Of a stretch of DNA of 64,000 nucleotides, positions 57,872-64,000 are shown piece after piece. Position 1 is the stretch's first letter. Each line of letters starts with the position of its first letter. This DNA comes from PMG-095 sp037200885 (GTDB lineage: Bacteria > Myxococcota_A > Polyangia > Polyangiales > Polyangiaceae). Location of the stretch: positions 620,001 to 684,000 of the forward strand of contig JBBCIN010000003.1 of assembly GCA_037200885.1 (NCBI GenBank), in the 5' to 3' direction. The position numbers and the translations under genes are program-made. The notes under the pieces are model-generated. The model was given only the letters and a program-made list of their open reading frames with translations, searched no databases and was not told where the DNA came from.

Positions 57872-58135
57872 ATGAAAGACGGCATTCACCCGGAATACAA
57901 CACGGTCGCGGTGGCTTGTGCTTGTGGCAACAAGTTCGAGACCCGCTCCACCAAGACCGAGCTTCAGGTCGATGTCTGCGCGGCGTGCCACCCGTTCTAC
58001 ACGGGCAAGCAGCGTATGATGGATACCCAAGGTCGAGTCGACCGCTTCCGTCGTCGCTACGCAGGCGCGACCGGTGCGGCTGGCGTCGCTGGCGCTGCGG
58101 CTGCAGCTGCCGCCGCTGTCGCCGAATCGAAGTGA
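57872..58135 (+). CDS. rpmE: Large ribosomal subunit protein bL31
   Basis: 87 aa from ATG 57872. The core (MKDGIHPEYNTVAVACACGN, then DVCAACHPFYTGKQRMMDTQ and GRVDRFRRRY) is a bL31 of the zinc-binding type. The ligands are C16, C18, C36 and C39. After residue ~64 there is an Ala-rich extension (ATGAAGVAGAAAAAAAAVAE), not needed for the fold and rarely seen in this protein. The earlier in-frame ATG (57698) would add 58 residues without bL31 similarity, so it is rejected. The gene has its own upstream region divergent from DUF362, with hairpins downstream, and lies near prfA. Confidence 0.97.
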   Translation: MKDGIHPEYNTVAVACACGNKFETRSTKTELQVDVCAACHPFYTGKQRMMDTQGRVDRFRRRYAGATGAAGVAGAAAAAAAAVAESK

Positions 58136-58146
58136 TCCCTACGTTC

Positions 58147-58171
58147 GAGCGGCGCGTAAATCGCGCCGCTC
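58147..58171 (+). terminator. Palindromic hairpin after rpmE, first copy of a repeated element
   Basis: GAGCGGCGCG (58147-58156) pairs with CGCGCCGCTC (58162-58171) around TAAAT. It lies 12 bp after the rpmE stop; TCTC follows, so termination is plausible but the T run is poor. A diverged copy of the core (GGCGCAGTAAATCACGCCGC) lies at 58289-58310, in front of the DUF1385 gene. Another hairpin (CCCGCTGGA / TCCAGCGGG) lies between them, near 58198-58220. The 214-bp gap 58136-58349 holds these elements and no gene. Confidence 0.45.
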
Positions 58172-58349
58172 TCTCGTCGGGGGATTCTCCCCCGCACCCG
58201 CTGGAGTGAATCCAGCGGGGCCCCACCCCCGGACGTTCGGGCGCAAGAGCCCAAACAAAAGAGGCGAAGGCCCCGGCCCCAAACGACCGGCGCAGTAAAT
58301 CACGCCGCTCGAGCTTCATCGCGCTCCCACCAGCGCTATACTGAGGACG

Positions 58350-59498
58350 ATGTCGAACCAACCCGCGGTTCTCGGCCCTGATGGCGTTGCCCGTCCGTAT
58401 ATCGGAGGTCAGGCGCTGATCGAAGGCGTGATGATGCGCTCGCCGCATTGCTTCTCCGCTGTCGTGCGGCGAAAGAGTGGCGCGCTCGTCGTCCGCGAAA
58501 TGCCCATGGCCGATCTGCGCCGCGGAAAGCTCGCTTGGCCGCTGGTGCGCGGGGTCGCCGCCCTGGTGGAAGCACTCAAGCTGGGCAGCGCCGCATTGCG
58601 CTTCTCCGCTGAGCAGTTCGAACAGGATCTCGAAGAAGACGGCACGCCCAAGTCGGGTCCGCGCAGCGCAGGGCCGAGCACGCTCGCGCTCTTGTCTTTG
58701 CCGATCATTGCGCTCCTAACCAATGCCCCGCAAGACTTCGGCAAGGGTGGAACCCCTGCGCCCAGCGAAGGCGAGGGCAAAAAGCGCTTCCTCGGCGTGC
58801 TCTCCGCGGTTTTCGCCGTCGGCATGTTCGTGGCTTTGCCGCAGGCTTTCGCGGCCGGCGCGAGCAGCGTGTTCGGGCTCGGCCTGGACGTGCGAGACGT
58901 GCGCTTTCAGCTGCTGACTGCGGCCGCCAAGCTCACGATCTTGATCGGCTACATGCTCCTGATCCGGCGCATGCCTGAAATCTACCGCGTGTTTCAGTAC
59001 CACGGCGCGGAGCACAAATCGATTTACACCTACGAGTCGGGCGAGGCGCTCACTGTCGCCAATGCGCGTCCGAAGACGACGCTGCACCCCCGCTGTGGCA
59101 CGACCTTCATCGTCATGGTCGCGCTGGTTTCGATCTTGGTGTTCAGCGCGCTCGGTCCGCTGCTTCCGCATTTGGGCCTCGGTAAGCTCGCGGACAACCT
59201 TTTGTTCTTTGCCTTCAAGCTGCCGTTCTTGCCGTTCATCGCCGCGATCACTTTCGAGCTGCAGCGCGTGCTGGCTAAGTACTGCACCACCGGTCCGGGC
59301 CAAGTTCTGCTCTGGCCCGGCTTTCTGGTGCAAAAGATCACCACCATCGAGCCGGACGACAAGCAGCTCGAGGTCGCACTGTCCGCGCTCTTGGTCACGC
59401 TGGAACGCGAGCAACAAGGCGCGGCACCAGAAATCGCGAGCGAGCGCACCTTCGATGACTTTTCGACACTGACGCGCGGCGCTGTGCAAGCGGCATGA
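58350..59498 (+). CDS. DUF1385 membrane protein
   Basis: 382 aa, ATG with GAGGA upstream. The N-terminal signature YIGGQALIEGVMMRSPHCFS and the later RVFQYHGAEHKSIYTYESGE and TLHPRCGTTFIVMVALVSIL are hallmarks of the DUF1385 family. It has about five to six membrane segments (LLSLPIIALL, VLSAVFAVGMFVALPQAFAA, LTILIGYMLLI and others) with an unusual ~30-residue Pro/Gly/Lys loop after the first. Function is unknown; DUF1385 genes frequently precede prfA, and here the stop overlaps the prfA start by 4 bp. The His/Cys-containing motifs may bind metal. Confidence 0.93.
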   Translation: MSNQPAVLGPDGVARPYIGGQALIEGVMMRSPHCFSAVVRRKSGALVVREMPMADLRRGKLAWPLVRGVAALVEALKLGSAALRFSAEQFEQDLEEDGTPKSGPRSAGPSTLALLSLPIIALLTNAPQDFGKGGTPAPSEGEGKKRFLGVLSAVFAVGMFVALPQAFAAGASSVFGLGLDVRDVRFQLLTAAAKLTILIGYMLLIRRMPEIYRVFQYHGAEHKSIYTYESGEALTVANARPKTTLHPRCGTTFIVMVALVSILVFSALGPLLPHLGLGKLADNLLFFAFKLPFLPFIAAITFELQRVLAKYCTTGPGQVLLWPGFLVQKITTIEPDDKQLEVALSALLVTLEREQQGAAPEIASERTFDDFSTLTRGAVQAA

Positions 59499-60574
59499 TT
59501 CCGGTTGGCAAACTAGAATCCATCGTCCGACGGTACGCAGAGCTCGATCAGCTGCTCTGTGACCCCAAGGTGTTCGGGGATCCGCAGAAGCTCAATTCGT
59601 TCAACCGTGAACGCAGCGGGCTGTCCAACATCGTGGAAGCGTTTCAAGAGTGGCGCGCAGTCGAGAAGCACGTCGCCGAAGATCGCGAGGCGATGAATGA
59701 CCCGGAGCTCGGTCCGCTGGTCAAGCAGGAGCTGCCCGAGCTCGAGGCCAAGCTGGTCGATATCGAGCAACGCATCTTCGTCCTGCTTTTGCCCAAAGAT
59801 CCGAACGACGACAAGAACACGCTGCTCGAAATCCGCGCCGGCACCGGCGGTGAGGAAGCCGCGCTGTTCGCCGCAGATTTGCTGCGCATGTACACTCGTT
59901 ATGCGGAAACGCGAGGCTGGAAGATCGAGCTTTTGTCCAGCAGTGACGCCCAGGCCGGTGGCATCAAAGAGGCCATTTTGCTCGTCACTGGCAGCCGCGT
60001 ATATTCGAGCCTGAAGTACGAGGGCGGCGTGCACCGCGTGCAACGCGTGCCCGCGACCGAAGCGCAGGGTCGCATCCACACCTCCACGGCCACCGTGGCC
60101 GTGCTGCCGGAGGCGGATGAAGTCGAGCTCCACATCGAAGACAAGGATCTGCGCTTCGACATCGCCGCCTCCGGTGGTCCCGGCGGTCAGGGCGTGAACA
60201 CGACCAACAGCTCGGTTCAAATCACCCACTTGCCGAGCGGCATCACCGTGCGCTGCCAAGACGAGCGCAGCCAGATCAAAAACAAGGCCAAGGGCCTCAA
60301 GATTTTGCGCGCCCGCTTGCTCGAGATCGAGCAAGAAAAGCATGATTCGGCGATTCGGGACGAACGCCGCGGCATGGTCAAAGCCGGGGATCGCTCGGAC
60401 AAGATCCGGACTTACAATTTCCCGCAAAATCGTCTGACCGATCATCGCGTGGGCCTGACCTTGTACAAGCTCGACCGGGTGATGGACGGCGATCTGACCG
60501 AGTTGCTCGACGCGGTGGGCTCGTTTCACCAAGCCGCGCTCTTGGAAGCCAACAAGACTCACGAGGACGCTTAG
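59495..60574 (+). CDS. prfA: Peptide chain release factor 1
   Basis: 359 aa class I release factor for UAA and UAG. The PAT tripeptide (residues 186-188, VQRVPATEAQ) is the stop-codon-reading motif of RF1; RF2 has SPF. The GGQ motif is at 230-232 (ASGGPGGQGVNTTNSSVQIT), the peptidyl-tRNA hydrolysis site. The N-terminal helices (LESIVRRYAELDQLL) and the C-terminal KIRTYNFPQNRLTDHRVGLT segment are standard. Its ATG overlaps the DUF1385 stop by 4 bp (ATGA). No prmC methyltransferase follows; instead a small unknown gene begins 3 bp after the stop. Confidence 0.98.
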   Translation: MIPVGKLESIVRRYAELDQLLCDPKVFGDPQKLNSFNRERSGLSNIVEAFQEWRAVEKHVAEDREAMNDPELGPLVKQELPELEAKLVDIEQRIFVLLLPKDPNDDKNTLLEIRAGTGGEEAALFAADLLRMYTRYAETRGWKIELLSSSDAQAGGIKEAILLVTGSRVYSSLKYEGGVHRVQRVPATEAQGRIHTSTATVAVLPEADEVELHIEDKDLRFDIAASGGPGGQGVNTTNSSVQITHLPSGITVRCQDERSQIKNKAKGLKILRARLLEIEQEKHDSAIRDERRGMVKAGDRSDKIRTYNFPQNRLTDHRVGLTLYKLDRVMDGDLTELLDAVGSFHQAALLEANKTHEDA

Positions 60575-60577
60575 ATC

Positions 60578-61030
60578 GTGACCGCGCCGGCGAGCGTCGA
60601 TTTGGACGCGCTGCTCTGCGCGCTCACCCTGGTCCCGACGGCGTTCGCGCGGAACCGCTTTTTCAAATTGTTCGAGAACCCTGCGGCGCTCAAAGTCCGG
60701 CGCCGCGCGTCTCGCGTCCGCGGCATCATTCGTCAACTGTGCGGCACGGGCCGAGTCAAAGCGGAAGTGATCGGTGAGCAAGTGCTCGACGACGGCCAAG
60801 TGCTGCTCCGTTACCGGGTGGAAGAGATCGGCTTCCTGCGCACCGCCGCGCTCACCCGTCTAGAAGCCGCCACGCTGCGCTTTGCGCTGTTTCGAGCCGG
60901 CAAGGGCAGCGTCGACAGCGCCGATCGCGAGCTCGTAGAAAGAGCCCTGGAACGCCTGAGCCAGAATCTGAGTCTCCCCGAGGGCTTACTCTCCACTCAA
61001 CCGACGCAAGAAACTAGCGGTCTCGACTGA
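60578..61030 (+). CDS. Small protein after prfA, unknown function
   Basis: 150 aa, GTG start 3 bp after the prfA stop. The N-terminus is helical (DLDALLCALTLVPTAFARNR), followed by a basic segment (ALKVRRRASRVRGIIRQLCG) and a beta-rich middle (VKAEVIGEQVLDDGQVLLRY). The C-terminus contains a charged helix (LVERALERLSQNLSLPEGLL). No known domain is recognised; the Arg/Lys-rich stretch might bind nucleic acid. Coupling to prfA suggests a translation-related role, but this is inference only. Confidence 0.6.
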   Translation: MTAPASVDLDALLCALTLVPTAFARNRFFKLFENPAALKVRRRASRVRGIIRQLCGTGRVKAEVIGEQVLDDGQVLLRYRVEEIGFLRTAALTRLEAATLRFALFRAGKGSVDSADRELVERALERLSQNLSLPEGLLSTQPTQETSGLD

Positions 61031-61079
61031 CCCGCGCTCTTCGTTAGCCGAGCATCGCCCGCGAGTGTACACTCGGACC

Positions 61080-61691
61080 ATGTTCGCCGAAGAGTTGCGA
61101 AACCACGACGAAACTCCGGTCGGGGACAAGATCGTGGTGCTGCGCGGGCTGAGCTGGTCGGACTACCAGCGCATGCTGGAGGTACGCGGCGAGGCACGCA
61201 TGCCGCGCCTCGCCTACTTGGAGGGGCAGCTCGAGATCATGACACCGTCGCCCCCGCACGAGTCGCTCAAGTCGCGCATCGGCCACCTGGTAGCAGTCTG
61301 GTGTCTCGAGAAGGGCGTCGACTTTTCTGCGTATGGTTCCTGGACGCTCGAGAAGAAAGAAGCCGAGCGCGGGATTGAACCGGACGAATGCTACGTGTTC
61401 GGTGTCGAGCCAGAGGCCGTACGGCCACACTTGGCCGTCGAGGTGGTCTGGACGTCGGGAGGAGTTCGAAAGCTCGACATCTATCAAAAGCTCGGCGTGC
61501 AAGAGGTCTGGTTCTGGCGTAGGGGGCGGATCACGGTTCACGTGCTGAGCGGTGAGCAGTACCTGGAAGGTGCCACGAGCGGAGTCTTGCCCGGAATCGA
61601 TCTCGCGCAGCTGTGCGGGTTCCTCGACCGCGCCACGACCAGCCAAGCCATCCACGAGTACCGCTCGGCGCTGAGCCGAGCCAAGCCTTGA
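61080..61691 (+). CDS. Uma2 family (DUF820) restriction-endonuclease-like protein
   Basis: 203 aa from ATG 61080; an upstream GTG at 61065 is possible. It has the PD-(D/E)XK-like Uma2 core: WSDYQRMLEVRGEARMPRLA, then YLEGQLEIMTPSPPHESLKS, the acidic residue in EPDECYVFGVEPEAVRPHLA, and VEVVWTSGGVRKLDIYQKLG with the E and K of the active site (EV-x-W...K). The family ending VQEVWFWRRGRI follows. Uma2 proteins are widespread in cyanobacteria and myxobacteria and their function is unproven; the nuclease fold is inferred from the family. It lies alone, 49 bp after the previous gene. Confidence 0.88.
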   Translation: MFAEELRNHDETPVGDKIVVLRGLSWSDYQRMLEVRGEARMPRLAYLEGQLEIMTPSPPHESLKSRIGHLVAVWCLEKGVDFSAYGSWTLEKKEAERGIEPDECYVFGVEPEAVRPHLAVEVVWTSGGVRKLDIYQKLGVQEVWFWRRGRITVHVLSGEQYLEGATSGVLPGIDLAQLCGFLDRATTSQAIHEYRSALSRAKP

Positions 61692-61706
61692 GTTGCAGCA
61701 CAAGTC

Positions 61707-62264
61707 ATGAGCAAGGATCAAAGCTACGCCGACGACGAAGTGCGCGAGATCATCGAGCGCGCACTGAGAGAGCAACCCGCAGGCGGCGTCAGCCACGAAG
61801 ATTTGTTGTCGATCGGCGCGGGCGTAGGGTTATCGCGCACGGCGGTGGAGGCCGCGGCCCGTGACGTAACGGAGGCGCGATTGACGGAAGCGGCCACGAA
61901 GCGCGTCGTGTCGCGCAGGCGTCGCGAGGTAGCGGCGCATGCTTTCGTCTATGTGGCCGTCAATGCGCTCTTGTTCGCGATCAATTTTCTGACCACGCCC
62001 GGAGAGTGGTGGGTATTGTTCCCCGTGCTCCTGTGGGGGCTCGGACTGGTTTTGCACGCATTCTTCGGCTTATCGAGGCACGTCTCGGATTGGCATTTGA
62101 CCCGCGAAAAGCGGCGCTTGCTCGAGGCGGCCGGCGCTGGCGTCGCGCGTCTAGTCGAACGCCGAGCAGGCGTGCGCGTCGCGGGTCCGGTCGATCAGAT
62201 CGAGGATCCGAGCATCGATGATTCCGAGGCCGCGCGCGGCCAGCGCGAGACGCGCCGTCAGTGA
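61707..62264 (+). CDS. 2TM domain protein
   Basis: 185 aa. An N-terminal helical region (MSKDQSYADDEVREIIERAL, then GAGVGLSRTAVEAAARDVTE, resembling SHOCT-like or helix-turn-helix modules) is followed by a basic stretch and a 2TM domain. Helix 1 is HAFVYVAVNALLFAINFL, then a GEWWVLFPVLLWGLGLVLHA second helix, and FFGLSRHVSDWHLTREKRRL. The C-terminus is acidic. This double-helix domain occurs alone or attached to LytTR regulators and histidine kinases. It may be a small membrane sensor. It starts 16 bp after the Uma2 gene, and its end overlaps the convergent lipoprotein gene by 7 bp. Confidence 0.75.
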   Translation: MSKDQSYADDEVREIIERALREQPAGGVSHEDLLSIGAGVGLSRTAVEAAARDVTEARLTEAATKRVVSRRRREVAAHAFVYVAVNALLFAINFLTTPGEWWVLFPVLLWGLGLVLHAFFGLSRHVSDWHLTREKRRLLEAAGAGVARLVERRAGVRVAGPVDQIEDPSIDDSEAARGQRETRRQ

Positions 62265-63013
62265 GGCGCGCGAGCTTGTTCGGCCATCAGCTCGGTGACG
62301 TCGAAATAGACGTGCAACTTGCCGCCGTCGTCTTGCTCGGCGTCGAGCAAGTCGAAGCTTCGGTTGCCCACTGCGATGCGTGACTGCGAAATGAAGCGCG
62401 CGTGCTTCGCCTTCAGCACTTCGTACTCCTCCTCCACGCGGTACACGGTCCAGGCCGAGTCGGAGGTTTGGCCGTTGCCCGCGTGGACGATCGAATCGAT
62501 CAAGCCCTGCGCCACCGCACGGTGAAAGTCGGCTTCAGCCACGTGATCGGTCTTACGGAGCGCATTTCCGCGCAGCGTGTGGGCGTTGATATCGGCTTGG
62601 TCCGTCGCCAAGAGCGCCGCGCTGGCGTCGACGACGCCGGCCGCGCTCTCGCTCCGAGCTGCCTCGGCCAGCCGCTCCTCGAGCTCTTGGATGTTCGAGG
62701 CGTCCGGCACGTACAGGCGTCCGCGTCGTAAGCGCCAGAAGTCGGTGCGCGCGACCTCGTCCATCGATTCAGTGGCGAGCGCTCCGGCGCGTGCGCGATA
62801 GTACGCGGCGTCTGCCGCGGCGTACTCGGGTCGCGGCGTCGACGGAGCTTGCGATGTCCCCGGCGCGCCCGTTGCTGGTTGCGCGGCGCTGCTGGCGGGC
62901 GGGGACGAACCCCCACACGCGCCAGCGAACGAGCCTAGAAGGACGATCGAAAGTGCGCGAACGACGACCGACGCTGCACACAACTGCTGTTTGGCTACCA
63001 TTTGCACCGCCAA
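62258..63013 (-). CDS. DUF4919 lipoprotein
   Basis: 251 aa. The N-terminal signal has a lipobox (SIVLLGSFAGACGG). After an Ala/Ser/Pro linker, the C-terminal ~170 residues resemble the DUF4919 family. It shows DFWRLRRGRLYVPDASNIQE, then ADINAHTLRGNALRKTDHVA, EADFHRAVAQGLIDSIVHAG and SAWTVYRVEEEYEVLKAKHA. No catalytic residues are known for this family. The start could be ATG at 63013 or 62998. It is convergent with the 2TM gene (7-bp overlap) and 75 bp downstream of the FAD oxidase stop. Confidence 0.75.
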   Translation of the reverse strand: MAVQMVAKQQLCAASVVVRALSIVLLGSFAGACGGSSPPASSAAQPATGAPGTSQAPSTPRPEYAAADAAYYRARAGALATESMDEVARTDFWRLRRGRLYVPDASNIQELEERLAEAARSESAAGVVDASAALLATDQADINAHTLRGNALRKTDHVAEADFHRAVAQGLIDSIVHAGNGQTSDSAWTVYRVEEEYEVLKAKHARFISQSRIAVGNRSFDLLDAEQDDGGKLHVYFDVTELMAEQARAPH

Positions 63014-63088
63014 CCTTACCAGTAGCCGAAAGACTGCGCGCCTCCAAGGGCGTAGTGTTTTGGAGCGATCGCGATCCCGCCACGCACC

Positions 63089-64000
63089 TCACAGCCCCGC
63101 TGAATTCACGCCACGCAACGCCTTCACGGCGAGCTCGAACGCGTGCCGCTCGGCCTCGCTGAGCGGCGGATCGCGATCCCAGCGAAACGGCTGAATGCGT
63201 GAGGGCGGCGCGCCGCGCTTCGTCACCGCCAGCGCGACGCGGTCGACGACGCCCACTTGGCCGCGCGCACCCGCAAACAGCGAGATCAAATCCGGACCCG
63301 TCGCGCGACGCGGCGTGGCGCGAACGCGCGCTTTCACGCCGCCCGCGTTCGCGTCGAAACCGGCGATACGCGAAGCGACGGGATCATCCCACGCGTCCGC
63401 CGAGCCCGGGAAGCCGAGCGCAATCCAATCGGCGACCGACGTTGACCAATCTGCGCTCGCCGCGAGTCCGAGGGTCATGTTCGCGCGCACCAGCAACGCC
63501 TCCACCGCGCCCAAGGACAGCCGCGCATCGACCTCCGCCAGCTGCGAGATCTCGTCCAGCTCGAACCCACGGCGCTCCGCTCGCGGCAGCGCGGGGAGCA
63601 CCTCGGGAGGCGCTGTCAGTGCGCCTTGATTGAACATGCCCGCCGGATCCCAGGCCGCGCGCAGGCGATTCAAGAGCTCGGTGCCCTGGCCCAGCTCTGC
63701 CGCCAGGCGCGCGGCTTTGCTCCGTCCCACGCCGTGATGGTGGCTCAGATTGGCTCCGGCCGAGAGCGCCGCGTCGAGTCCAGCGCGCCAAGCGGCTTCG
63801 TAGCGTTCACGCGCATTGCCGCCGCGGGCGCCGAGTGCCGAGAACGTGAAGTAAATGCTGCAGCCATCGGGATAAGCGTGGCTCAAGTGCGCCATCACCA
63901 AGGCGTGCTCGGAGAGCTCGCGGCGTACACCGTGATACACGCCTTCGAGCCTCGACCAGGGCGCTGCGACCTCCATCGTGTCGGTGAACGCTCCCAGGCG
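63089..64000 (-). CDS. FAD-linked oxidase (alkyldihydroxyacetonephosphate synthase-like) with a second partial FAD module, 5' truncated
   Basis: The frame is open to the window edge and begins RLGAFTDTMEVAAPWSRLEG, which matches the substrate-domain motif of alkyldihydroxyacetonephosphate synthase-type FAD oxidases. MAHLSHAYPDGCSIYFTFSA and LSHHHGVGRSKAARLAAELG (with the tyrosine/His active-site region) follow, then LRAAWDPAGMFNQGAL, the normal end of such enzymes. Here the protein continues for ~175 residues that resemble an FAD-binding domain of the same superfamily (ARVRATPRRATGPDLISLFA, then GARGQVGVVDRVALAV). This suggests a duplicated, degenerate second FAD module. The family links fatty alcohol to dihydroxyacetone phosphate in ether-lipid synthesis or oxidises related substrates. 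The 5' part lies beyond base 64000. Confidence 0.8.
   Translation of the reverse strand, partial: RLGAFTDTMEVAAPWSRLEGVYHGVRRELSEHALVMAHLSHAYPDGCSIYFTFSALGARGGNARERYEAAWRAGLDAALSAGANLSHHHGVGRSKAARLAAELGQGTELLNRLRAAWDPAGMFNQGALTAPPEVLPALPRAERRGFELDEISQLAEVDARLSLGAVEALLVRANMTLGLAASADWSTSVADWIALGFPGSADAWDDPVASRIAGFDANAGGVKARVRATPRRATGPDLISLFAGARGQVGVVDRVALAVTKRGAPPSRIQPFRWDRDPPLSEAERHAFELAVKALRGVNSAGL

Overview
The window is about 64 kb of GC-rich, densely coded bacterial chromosome. Several features suggest a myxobacterium (Myxococcota, most likely the Polyangiales side). There are three 'eukaryotic-like' Ser/Thr kinases, two with low-complexity Pro/Ala tails or extra membrane segments. There are also a CarD/CdnL-type regulator, many secreted lipoproteins with Ala/Ser/Gly-rich linkers, FHA, PilZ and HD-GYP signalling proteins, Cys-rich CGNGxCD repeat proteins, a double-length UvrA and a DUF1385-prfA pair. 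The assignment is inferred from gene style, because there is no rRNA in the window. I saw no tRNA or rRNA gene, CRISPR array, insertion sequence or prophage; the region looks like core chromosome.

Layout. 1-2.7 kb (+): the 3' end of a PEGA-domain kinase, a CCA-adding-type nucleotidyltransferase and a MEKHLA protein, closed by a strong terminator that lies inside the convergent gene. 2.7-10.3 kb (-): one long co-directional run with a FliA/WhiG-type sigma factor, a type III secretion inner-rod-like protein, mnmA, a lipoprotein, a small Cys protein, tilS, a 49-codon ORF, ftsH and an M15 peptidase. tRNA modification and membrane proteolysis are joined here by short gaps and 4-base overlaps. 10.4-17.4 kb: a CPBP protease, a REC-GAF-HD-GYP regulator, lipB, a DUF2062-methyltransferase convergent with lipB (106-bp overlap), a TPR protein and an M23 endopeptidase. 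17.6-25.8 kb: a histidine kinase, a GAF protein with long repeats, and two coupled GT-C-like membrane proteins.

25.9-33.3 kb (+): an IHF/HU protein, a lipoprotein, CdnL, a PilZ protein, cobalamin adenosyltransferase, peptide deformylase coupled to a kinase, and a stand-alone double-ACT protein. 33.2-38.7 kb: a beta-propeller/di-haem protein (-), then small proteins, a DUF2325-like protein and NagZ (+). 38.7-47.6 kb (-): tandem UvrA, a kinase with a multi-pass C-terminus, a degraded 0.5-kb patch with remnants of a PP-loop ATPase and a lipoprotein, and a lactonase-like lipoprotein. 47.7-52.9 kb: smpB, an ECF sigma / membrane TPR / envelope protein cassette, a tiny lipoprotein with a clear terminator, and an FHA protein. 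53-57.6 kb (-): a Cys-rich lipoprotein, a membrane polyferredoxin and a DUF362 protein with a Tat-like signal. 57.9-64 kb: rpmE, DUF1385-prfA, a Uma2 nuclease-like protein, a 2TM protein, a DUF4919 lipoprotein and a truncated FAD-linked oxidase.

The most unusual signals are an 18-bp repeat that occurs at three loci and is translated in different frames and orientations (TQDK versus LGEG), the double UvrA, the sigma-28/inner-rod pair among housekeeping genes, the small ORF coupled to ftsH, and tail-to-tail overlaps including a terminator embedded in an opposing coding region.
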